Both the position numbers and the translations under genes were made by a program. From Herbaspirillum sp. ST 5-3 (GTDB taxonomy: Bacteria; Pseudomonadota; Gammaproteobacteria; Burkholderiales; Burkholderiaceae_D): a stretch of DNA of 64,000 bases. This document shows, piece after piece, positions 34,856 through 41,394 of the stretch; the first letter of the stretch is position 1, and every line of letters begins with the position of its first letter. The stretch is from assembly GCF_004804275.1 (NCBI RefSeq), contig NZ_STGI01000006.1, forward strand, positions 248,001-312,000, written 5' to 3'. Below the pieces are notes generated by a model that had not been told where the DNA came from, did not search any database, and worked only from the letters and a program-made list of their open reading frames with translations.

Positions 34856-34869
34856 TTGATCCAGATCAA
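34856..34869. promoter_or_regulatory. perfect FNR/ANR-type box upstream of nrdJ
   Basis: TTGAT-CCAG-ATCAA matches the FNR consensus TTGAT-N4-ATCAA exactly and extends to CTTGAT...ATCAAG. It lies about 300 bases upstream of nrdJ on the minus strand, the nearest gene that could be its target. Confidence 0.65.
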
Positions 34870-34978
34870 GTATTTCCGGTGTGAAGGTCGCTTGTTCCGG
34901 CAGGCGAAAATGCTGCATTGCGAAAGAGTTTCTCCTGAAAAATCCTTCGGCATTGTGGCATGCAAAACGGTCGCCGCG

Positions 34979-35278
34979 TCACTCCTTTTTCCACTTGTTG
35001 TGGCCGACGAATTCTTCCCAGCTCAGGAAGCCGTCCTTGTTCTTGTCGTAGCGGCTGAAATTGTCTGCCTTGAAGGGCGCGACCTTGGCGACTTCGTCCC
35101 TGGTCAGCTTGCCGTCCTTGTCGGTATCGGCGGCGTCGAATTCGCCGACCGCCTGCTTGTAGGCGAGACGGGCCATATCGCCCTTGCGGCCGCTCTGGTC
35201 AAGATCGGGGACAATGGACTGCGCGCTCGCCGAGCCGGCAACGGCCAGCAGGACAAACAGCAGCAAGGATGTTTTCAT
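34979..35278 (-). CDS. small secreted EF-hand calcium-binding protein
   Basis: A 99-residue protein beginning at ATG 35278 with a clean signal peptide (MKTSLLLFVLLAVAGSASAQ). Two EF-hand loops are visible, DTDKDGKLTRDE and DKNKDGFLSWEE, both with the Asp/Asn and terminal Glu ligands for calcium. The middle linker is basic. Short periplasmic EF-hand proteins of this type are common in proteobacteria and their roles are mostly unknown. The gene is preceded by a terminator-like hairpin about 100 bases upstream, which could be a leader attenuator. Confidence 0.85.
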   Translation of the reverse strand: MKTSLLLFVLLAVAGSASAQSIVPDLDQSGRKGDMARLAYKQAVGEFDAADTDKDGKLTRDEVAKVAPFKADNFSRYDKNKDGFLSWEEFVGHNKWKKE

Positions 35279-35381
35279 GAGGCGCTCCGGAGCGGGAAAA
35301 TAGTTCCGTATGGTAACTCCCGAAGCAGGCAGGACCAACGACTTATGGCAAGGCTTCGCCAATCCTTCCCAGACTGCAGGC

Positions 35382-35414
35382 AAAAAAAAGCCCGCTGACC
35401 TTGCGGTAGCGGGC
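35382..35414 (-). terminator. Rho-independent terminator upstream of the EF-hand gene
   Basis: On the minus strand: GCCCGCT / AGCGGGC stem of 7 bp, 11-base loop, then eight T residues. Confidence 0.85.
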
Positions 35415-35444
35415 AAATCCAATTCTAGGAGAGTTGGAGGAGAC
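35382..35444 (-). ncRNA. candidate small RNA with anti-Shine-Dalgarno motif
   Basis: A candidate promoter CAGACA-N17-TATAGT would start a transcript near 35444 that ends at the strong terminator at 35382, about 62 bases. The exposed 5' part contains CTCCTCC and CTCTCC, complementary to ribosome binding sites. No protein is encoded. It could equally be a 5' leader of the EF-hand gene with an attenuator. Confidence 0.3.
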
Positions 35445-35524
35445 AGGTTCACTATACTGCCCGCCCCATGCGATGTCTGCTTTATTGTGGTGATATCGGT
35501 TATACGATTCTTGTATATCTCACC

Positions 35525-35561
35525 GAAAAAGAAAAACCCGCAAGGCTTTCACCTTGCGGGT
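35525..35561 (-). terminator. Rho-independent terminator
   Basis: On the minus strand a 10-bp perfect stem ACCCGCAAGG / CCTTGCGGGT with a 6-base loop, followed by TTTTCTTTTT. No gene ends immediately upstream of it. Confidence 0.85.
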
Positions 35562-35683
35562 CCTTGTCTCCATTCTCCATCCTTAAGTGGATTTTTTGTG
35601 CGGGAAATATTACACCGAAGTTACACATTTGGATATAGCCCGGACAACGGCGGCTTTGCTGCGCCGCATCAATGCGCCACAAC

Positions 35684-35705
35684 AAAAAAGCCCGCCGTAG
35701 CGAGC
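35684..35705 (-). terminator. Rho-independent terminator with a C(UACG)G tetraloop
   Basis: On the minus strand GCTCGC-TACG-GCGGGC forms a 6-bp stem with one G-U pair and an extra-stable UACG loop, followed by six T residues. Confidence 0.75.
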
Positions 35706-36032
35706 TTGCAATTGAATACAAGAGTAGATTCCTGAAGCCCGGTCCTATCTGGAGAGTGGCCCCAGTTGAATGAATCTGCTCGTGTATCCGCACTCGATTG
35801 GTCGAATGCTTGGAGTAAATATAGCCTGCGGGCAACGCTGCCGCAAGATTTTTTTGCGCAAGAACCGGTTTGTGTTCAAGAGTGTAGCGCAGCGTTCAAA
35901 ACGCATGAATGAAGTGACAAGAAACGCATGCGGCCGGATGATGCGGCTACACTGAAAACATGACAAGCCTGCTGTAATAATTCAGGCAAGCGGCGGTCGA
36001 ACAGACTGCCCTTCCTTCTGATCGGACTGCCC

Positions 36033-36263
36033 ATGCCTACCGTAATCAAGCATCGCCGGATCAACATCGTCACCCTCGCGGCCGGCGAAAGCATCGCCGA
36101 ACACTGCCGCAGCGGCGATATCGCCATCGTGCAGGACGAACATGGTTGGTGGGCGCACTTCGTCGGCGACAACGGCGAAGTTTCTGGCTACGATGAGCCC
36201 TTCGAGTCCTACAACAAGGCGCTCTGGACGGCGAAAGCCGCCGCGGAGTTTGCCGCCGAATGA
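36033..36263 (+). CDS. small conserved-looking protein of unknown function
   Basis: A 76-residue acidic protein. It reads as a real small fold: a beta-rich start (INIVTLAAGESIAEHCRSGD, IAIVQDEHGWWAHFVGDNGE) followed by an amphipathic C-terminal helix (SYNKALWTAKAAAEFAAE). There is no signal peptide, cysteine pair or membrane segment. Codon use has strong third-position GC like genuine genes here. No Shine-Dalgarno is obvious upstream of the ATG. No family recognised. Confidence 0.6.
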   Translation: MPTVIKHRRINIVTLAAGESIAEHCRSGDIAIVQDEHGWWAHFVGDNGEVSGYDEPFESYNKALWTAKAAAEFAAE

Positions 36264-36429
36264 GGCAGCGCGACAGCATCCCGGAATTGATGTGAAACAG
36301 CAGAATCAACAATAATCTGCGGCCGCCCGCGACAGCGTCGCGGCCTCAACGATAATTTCCCGTTTTCCTGCGAACTTGCGCCGGACGCTTGCCGTGACGA
36401 CCAGCGCCACTGACCGGAATCCGACTGAG

Positions 36430-37386
36430 ATGAAACGAAAAACCACTTTTGGAAAACGACTGGCCACATGCGCCCTCGCCCTGCTGCTGGCGGCCTGCGC
36501 GCATACCGGCGACTGGGCGTCGCAACACAATCCCTTGAACGGCAAGGTATGGGACGTTGCCGGACGCCGCTTCGTGGATCCCGCCGTGGTGCTGGAGCAG
36601 GCCGCATCGGCCCGCCTGGTACTGTTGGGCGAAATCCACGACAACCGCGAACACCATCGCATCCAGGCGCGCATCCTCGACGACATGCTCAGGCGTGGAC
36701 GCCGCCCGGCGCTGGTGATGGAACAATACGACACCGACCAGCAGGACAAGATCGCCACCGTGCTGCGCGAAAGCGAATCCGAAGGGAAGATGCGGGAGCT
36801 GTCGCAGCTGATGCGCACGAGCTGGGACTGGCCGATGTATGAGCCGATTGCAAGGCAGGCCGTGCAGCAGGGACTGCCGCTGGCCGCCGCCAATCTGTCG
36901 CGCGACATGACGCGCCTGGTTTCGCGCAACGGCTTTTCCGCGCTGGGCGCCGACGCGGAGAACCGGCTTGCGCTGGAAAGCGTCTGGACGCCGGAACGCC
37001 AGAAGCATCTGATCCATGAAGTTTATGCGGGACATTGCGGCAAGATTCCGGAACACGTGATCGGCGCGATTGCGAAAGCGCAGCGTGCGCGCGACGCGGT
37101 GATGGCCGATACGCTGCTCGGGTTCAGGGAGAACGGCGCAGTCGCCATCGTCGGCCGCGGCCACGCGCGCAAGGACATGGGCGTGCCGCTGTATCTCGCG
37201 GCGCGCGCGCCGGACACATCGGTGCTGGCCCTCGGTCTGGTGGAAACCGACACACCGACCGACCCTGACGTGTATGCCTATGGACCGCTCGGCGCGCAAT
37301 ATGATTATTTGTGGTTCACGCCGCGTACACGACGCAAGGTCGAGCCTTGCGACACGATTCCCACGAAGCCGGGCGCGAGCAGCTGA
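36430..37386 (+). CDS. ChaN-like lipoprotein (heme-binding uptake / DUF399)
   Basis: A 318-residue lipoprotein. ATG 36430 gives a signal peptide with lipobox LLLAACAH. The body matches the ChaN/DUF399 family (TIKI-superfamily fold): ARLVLLGEIHDNREHHRIQ near residue 60, RRPALVMEQYDTDQQ near residue 95 and AVAIVGRGHARKDMGVP near residue 255. ChaN of Campylobacter binds heme and is implicated in iron uptake; other relatives act as metal-dependent proteases. The E-H and G-H residues of the family are present. It stands alone on the plus strand, convergent with a DMT transporter gene. Confidence 0.88.
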   Translation: MKRKTTFGKRLATCALALLLAACAHTGDWASQHNPLNGKVWDVAGRRFVDPAVVLEQAASARLVLLGEIHDNREHHRIQARILDDMLRRGRRPALVMEQYDTDQQDKIATVLRESESEGKMRELSQLMRTSWDWPMYEPIARQAVQQGLPLAAANLSRDMTRLVSRNGFSALGADAENRLALESVWTPERQKHLIHEVYAGHCGKIPEHVIGAIAKAQRARDAVMADTLLGFRENGAVAIVGRGHARKDMGVPLYLAARAPDTSVLALGLVETDTPTDPDVYAYGPLGAQYDYLWFTPRTRRKVEPCDTIPTKPGASS

Positions 37387-37392
37387 ACGGTC

Positions 37393-38295
37393 TCACTTGC
37401 GGCGTTGCGCCGACACCAGCGCCACGCCGGCGCAGGTGACCGCAATGCCGATGACGCTCAACCAGCCCGGCACCACATCGAACATGATCCATTCCAGAAA
37501 TACCGCGATGATGGGCGTGAGGAACAGCAGGCTGGTGACCTTGGCCGCATGGCCGCGCCGCATCAATGTATGCAAGGCGTTCACCCCGAGAATCGAGGCG
37601 AAGATCACGAGGAACACGATCGACACCACCAGCTGCCAGCTCCAGTGCACCACGAAGCCCTCGACGCGCCAGGCCAGCGGCGCCAGCACCAGCAGCGACA
37701 CCACGAACTGGATGAAGGAAGAACTGCGCAGATCGGCCGTCTTGCAGAAACTGCGCTGATACAAGGTACCGACCGTGATCGAGCCCAGCGACAGAATGAC
37801 CGCAAACAGACTGGACACCGTCACCGCGCGCAGGTTGAACTTGTGCCACACCACCAGCATCACCCCCGCCAGGCCGAGAGCGACGCCCAGCCACTGCCGC
37901 CAACCGAGGTGTTCGCGCATGACGCGATGGGCAAACGCGGCAGTGAACAAGGGCTGCGTCGCCAGGATCAGGGCTGTCACGCCTGCCGACATGCCGAGGT
38001 ACTGCGCGTAGTGGCTGCCGCTCAGGTAGATCGCATGCATCAGCAATCCCGCCACGCAGACATGGAACAGTTCGCGCCGGTCTGCCGGCCACGCGGGACG
38101 CGTGATGATCAGCAAGGGAATCAGGCACAACACGCCGAAGGCGTAGCGCAGCGACAGAAAGGTGAACGGTGCCGCGTAATGCATCCCGGTCTTGCTGGCG
38201 AGATAACCGGAGCCCCAGACCAGCACGAAGAACCAGGCGAGCAATGAGTCGTAACGGGCGTCGGCCGGCGTCGCGGAAGGTGTGGTTGAGCTCAT
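37393..38295 (-). CDS. EamA/DMT-superfamily transporter
   Basis: A 300-residue inner-membrane protein of ten predicted helices in two EamA repeats (SLLAWFFVLVWGSGYLASKT at the start; SILGVNALHTLMRRGHAAKV late). ATG 38295 is chosen because the N-terminal 53 residues of the longer frame are unlike the family. The WGSGY and HYAQYLGMSAG segments are typical of amino-acid/metabolite exporters in this superfamily. Its start region overlaps the 5' side of the divergent hydrolase transcript, so the two genes share a promoter region of about 135 bases. Substrate unknown. Confidence 0.88.
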   Translation of the reverse strand: MSSTTPSATPADARYDSLLAWFFVLVWGSGYLASKTGMHYAAPFTFLSLRYAFGVLCLIPLLIITRPAWPADRRELFHVCVAGLLMHAIYLSGSHYAQYLGMSAGVTALILATQPLFTAAFAHRVMREHLGWRQWLGVALGLAGVMLVVWHKFNLRAVTVSSLFAVILSLGSITVGTLYQRSFCKTADLRSSSFIQFVVSLLVLAPLAWRVEGFVVHWSWQLVVSIVFLVIFASILGVNALHTLMRRGHAAKVTSLLFLTPIIAVFLEWIMFDVVPGWLSVIGIAVTCAGVALVSAQRRK

Positions 38296-38431
38296 CTGGC
38301 GGATACGGGAGGAATGGCGAGGAAAAAGTTTAACCGGATTCGCCGCAACGCGTTTCGCGCCGGACCGGGCTGCAGGTTTTGGCCTGAGCTGCAATAATCC
38401 GGGGAGATCGGAAACCATCAAGGGAAACACC

Positions 38432-39241
38432 GTGAACGGCAGCAAGCATGACATTCAATTCGCCGACCTCGACTGGAAGGAACGCGCGATCAGGCTGGAG
38501 TATCAATGGCTGGGCGACACGGCATCGCCCTGGCCGACGGTGGTCTTTCTGCATGAAGGACTGGGGTCGATTGCGATGTGGCGCGACTTTCCGGAACGCT
38601 TCTGCAATGAACACGGCTTGCGCGGCCTGATGTACTCGCGCTACGGCTATGGCCGCTCGACGCCGCGCCCGGCCGATGAAAAACTCTCGCCGTCTTATCT
38701 GCATGAGCAGGCGCTGGAAGTGCTGCCTTCCCTGCTGTCGCAACTTGGGGTGCAACGCCCCTGGCTGTTCGGCCATAGCGACGGCGGTTCGATCGCGCTG
38801 CTGTATGCGGCGAACTTCCCCGACGCGGTCAGCGGGATTGTGGTGGTCGCACCCCACATCTTCGTTGAAGACATAACGGTGGACGGCATTCGCAAGGTGC
38901 GCGAAACATATCTGAACAGCGACTTTCCGCGCAGGCTGGCGCGTTATCACACCGACGGCGACTCGGTGTTCTGGGGCTGGAATGATGCATGGCTCGATCC
39001 GGCATTCCGCGGCTGGAATATCGAAGACCAGCTCGGCAAGATCCGCTGTCCGGTGCTCGCGTTGCAAGGCGAAGACGACGAGTACGGCACGCTGGAGCAA
39101 ATCTACGGGATAGAACGGCTGGCCCCGAACGCCAGGGCCGTGCCGCTGGCGCAGTGCGGCCATGTCCCGCACCGCGATCAGCCGGCGCTATTGAGCGCGC
39201 AGGCGGGAAGCTTCATCACGGACTACTTGCCGCGCAGGTAG
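38432..39241 (+). CDS. alpha/beta hydrolase
   Basis: A 269-residue alpha/beta hydrolase (Abhydrolase_1). The start is taken as GTG 38432 with AAGGGA seven bases upstream; the longer frame would overlap the divergent transporter. Motifs: oxyanion strand VVFLHEGLGSIAMWRDFP, the RYGYGRST loop, nucleophile GHSDGGS near residue 115, acid region LALQGEDDEYG and the catalytic His in CGHVPHRDQP. This set resembles 3-oxoadipate enol-lactonase-like and proline-iminopeptidase-like hydrolases, so the natural ester or lactone substrate stays open. The 3' end overlaps the convergent permease gene by 19 bases. Confidence 0.88.
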   Translation: MNGSKHDIQFADLDWKERAIRLEYQWLGDTASPWPTVVFLHEGLGSIAMWRDFPERFCNEHGLRGLMYSRYGYGRSTPRPADEKLSPSYLHEQALEVLPSLLSQLGVQRPWLFGHSDGGSIALLYAANFPDAVSGIVVVAPHIFVEDITVDGIRKVRETYLNSDFPRRLARYHTDGDSVFWGWNDAWLDPAFRGWNIEDQLGKIRCPVLALQGEDDEYGTLEQIYGIERLAPNARAVPLAQCGHVPHRDQPALLSAQAGSFITDYLPRR

Positions 39242-39876
39242 ACGTTGTCGTCGAAGGTCAGTACCCATTCCGGGCGGTACACGGTGAAGATCGTGAGCAG
39301 AAATCCGGTCAGGAAGGATTCGCCCCAGGCCAGCAGCAGCATGTAGGCAACGGTATCTCCACCGACCGGTCCTGCCCATAGCTGGTACACAACGAGCGAA
39401 ACCAGATCGGTGGCAACCAGCATCACCATCGCGCCAAAAAATCCGTTGCCCAGCAAATAGATGAAGATGTGATGCGGCAGATAGCGTCGCGTCGCACGCA
39501 TCACCGCTTCGCCGCACCAGGCGGGAAAGACAGCCAGCATCAGGATATTCAATCCGATATTGCCCCACAGCCCATCCTGCAGCGCCGTGGAGGCGATCAC
39601 CGCAAGGCTGAGGCCGACCGTCGCCAAGGGCCGCCCGAACATCAGGACAAACAGCGGCACACCCAGCAACTGCAGGGCAATGCCATTGCCGATGCGCACA
39701 TCCATGCGCCACAGCAGAGGCAGGACAATGACGAAAAAGCACCAGGCGGAAAAAGCGCCGATCCGGTCAACGCGCTGCCACTGTGTGCTTCTGGCGTCGC
39801 GCACCAGCGCGACCGCAGCGGCCGCCACCGTCAGGTAGGCGAACGCCGGGGGAAGAGAAACATCGAATATGCCCAT
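39223..39876 (-). CDS. CbiM-like energy-coupling factor permease
   Basis: A 217-residue inner-membrane protein with six to seven helices, similar to the CbiM/COG3235 group of energy-coupling factor permeases (substrate-binding component for cobalt, nickel or other small ligands). Features include GNGIALQLLGVPLFVLMFG, QDGLWGNIGLNILMLA and WGESFLTGFLL near the C-terminus. The His-rich N-terminal metal site of true CbiM (MHIMEG) is absent, since the protein begins MGIFDVSLPPAFAYL, so cobalt is not assured. No ATPase or CbiQ/N genes are adjacent. It converges with the hydrolase gene. Confidence 0.75.
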   Translation of the reverse strand: MGIFDVSLPPAFAYLTVAAAAVALVRDARSTQWQRVDRIGAFSAWCFFVIVLPLLWRMDVRIGNGIALQLLGVPLFVLMFGRPLATVGLSLAVIASTALQDGLWGNIGLNILMLAVFPAWCGEAVMRATRRYLPHHIFIYLLGNGFFGAMVMLVATDLVSLVVYQLWAGPVGGDTVAYMLLLAWGESFLTGFLLTIFTVYRPEWVLTFDDNVYLRGK

Positions 39877-39936
39877 GGCACATTATAGAAAATCATCCGG
39901 CAAAGCCGGCGGCATGCCGCCATGCGCGCCTGCATG

Positions 39937-39958
39937 AAAAAAGCCCGCCGAAGCGGGC
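39937..39958 (-). terminator. Rho-independent terminator after psiF
   Basis: On the minus strand GCCCGC-TTCG-GCGGGC, an extra-stable UUCG hairpin, then six T residues, about 20 bases past the psiF stop codon. Confidence 0.95.
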
Positions 39959-39977
39959 CTGGTACGTCTGTGCGGCA

Positions 39978-40265
39978 TCAGTCTTTCTTCAGGCAGTCGC
40001 TCATGAATTTCTTGCGCTCGTCGCCTTTCATGCCCTTGGCCTGCGCATTGCAGGTTTTCATTTTTTCCTGCTGCGCCTTTTGCGCTTCGCTTACCTTCGG
40101 CTTGCTGCTCAGGCATTCCTTCATGAAGGCCTTGCGCTCATCGCCTTTCTTCGCCCCAGCCTCCTTGTTGCACGAAGCCATCTTGTTTTGCTGCTCGGTT
40201 GCCGCGAATGCGGAGTTAAGCAGGAATGGCAGGGCGAGCAATGCCGCGCCGATCAGTTTTTTCAT
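39978..40265 (-). CDS. psiF: PsiF family protein
   Basis: A 95-residue secreted protein with a signal peptide (MKKLIGAALLALPFLLNSAF) and two PsiF repeats: KMASCNKEAGAKKGDERKAF and KMKTCNAQAKGMKGDERKKF, each ending with a Cys (MKECL, MSDCL). PsiF is induced by phosphate starvation in E. coli; function unknown. The mature part is very basic and helical, with four cysteines that may pair. A GGAGG ribosome site precedes the ATG, and a strong terminator follows, so it is a single-gene transcript. Confidence 0.93.
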   Translation of the reverse strand: MKKLIGAALLALPFLLNSAFAATEQQNKMASCNKEAGAKKGDERKAFMKECLSSKPKVSEAQKAQQEKMKTCNAQAKGMKGDERKKFMSDCLKKD

Positions 40266-40554
40266 TATTGCCTCCTTTGCAAAGGTTCAGGGAACACACC
40301 GGGTTCATTACAGCATATTTTCGCCTCAACATTCCATTTTTTTAATTGGCTCCTGAAGGCAATTCATTACTTCGCGGCGTAGGAAAAGCCTTACCCCGCG
40401 CTTCCCGACTTCCGACCTTTTTTTTCATCCGCTGGCCGATGTTCTTTACATCCGACAATCGACATAATCCATTCACCGATTGCCCATACGCAAATCGCAT
40501 GCATTGAAAGAAGTTTCGTACTTGTTCATAACTTATTCGATAACAGGAACAACA

Positions 40555-41391
40555 ATGTCAACGATACAACTCTCTGATACCCGGCCCGCCACGCTGCATT
40601 CTGCAAACGCGACGGCGACCGTTCCCGGCTGGCAACGCCAGGGCAAGCTATGGTCCAATCTGAAAGAAGTCTGCGATCTGCTGCGCATTCCGGCGTCCGC
40701 ACGTGTTGCCGGCGACGAACTGCAGTTCCAGCACATGCAATTCAAGGCTGGACAGCGCATCCATACCATCGGCCAGCCCTTCGACATGCTGTACATCGTC
40801 TATTCCGGCTTCCTGAAGTCGGTCATGATCGACGAAGCCGGCAACGAGCAGGTGCTTGGCTTCCCGATGAAGGGCGACATGTTCGGCATCGACGGCATTC
40901 ATTCCCGGGTGTACTCGACCGAGACCGTGGCCCTGTCCAACTGCGAGGTGATCCTGGTGCCGTTCAAGATCTTTTCCTCGCTGGGCCGCACCCATTCCGA
41001 GCTGGAAGCCGCGATCTACGGCGTGATGAGCCGCGAACTGGTGCGCGAGCAGTCGATGGTCGGCACGCTCGGCTCCCTGAGCGCGGAAGCACGCGTCGCC
41101 CGCTTCCTGGTTTTCCTGTCGGAACGCTTTACCGACATGGGCTACTCGGGCAAGCAGTTCAACCTGCGCATGACGCGTCAGGAAATCGGAAACTACCTCG
41201 GTCTGACGCTGGAGACCGTCAGCCGCACGTTTTCGGCCTTCAATTCCATCGGCCTGATCTCGGTCGACCAGCGCGCGATCGTGTTGCATGATGTGCAGGC
41301 ATTGCGCACGCTGCGCCGCCTGCCGCCCTCGCATTCGCGTTCCAAGCCAAAGTCGGCAGTCGCTGCCGCCCCTCAATTGACGGCGGCGTAA
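40555..41391 (+). CDS. Crp/Fnr family transcriptional regulator
   Basis: A 278-residue regulator. ATG 40555 has AGGA upstream. A cyclic-nucleotide-binding-like beta domain (about 55-150: FKAGQRIHTIGQPFDMLYIV, GFPMKGDMFGIDGIHS) is followed by the long dimer helix and a winged helix with MTRQEIGNYLGLTLETVSRTF, the E-x-x-S-R recognition helix that reads TTGAT half-sites. The four N-terminal cysteines that hold the Fe-S cluster of true FNR are absent (only one Cys, in EVCDLL), so it is not an iron-sulfur oxygen sensor. The N-terminal 45 residues and C-terminal 20 are low-complexity tails. It may bind the FNR-type boxes noted in this window. Confidence 0.9.
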   Translation: MSTIQLSDTRPATLHSANATATVPGWQRQGKLWSNLKEVCDLLRIPASARVAGDELQFQHMQFKAGQRIHTIGQPFDMLYIVYSGFLKSVMIDEAGNEQVLGFPMKGDMFGIDGIHSRVYSTETVALSNCEVILVPFKIFSSLGRTHSELEAAIYGVMSRELVREQSMVGTLGSLSAEARVARFLVFLSERFTDMGYSGKQFNLRMTRQEIGNYLGLTLETVSRTFSAFNSIGLISVDQRAIVLHDVQALRTLRRLPPSHSRSKPKSAVAAAPQLTAA

Positions 41392-41394
41392 GCA

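Larger units (their letters stand above)
35279..36032. other. gene-poor region with three tandem minus-strand terminators
   Basis: About 750 bases without a convincing protein gene. Three separate minus-strand terminators lie at 35382-35414, 35525-35561 and 35684-35705, roughly 125-150 bases apart. A possible promoter (CAGACA-N17-TATAGT) sits at 35479-35451 just upstream of the first. Sequences between them are rich in AT and poor in long open frames. This is the layout expected of small RNA genes. Confidence 0.5.

Noticed and set aside
34555-34900. Adenosylcobalamin riboswitch upstream of nrdJ
   Set aside because: I looked for the B12-box pattern on the minus strand and did not find it; a covariance-model search would be decisive.
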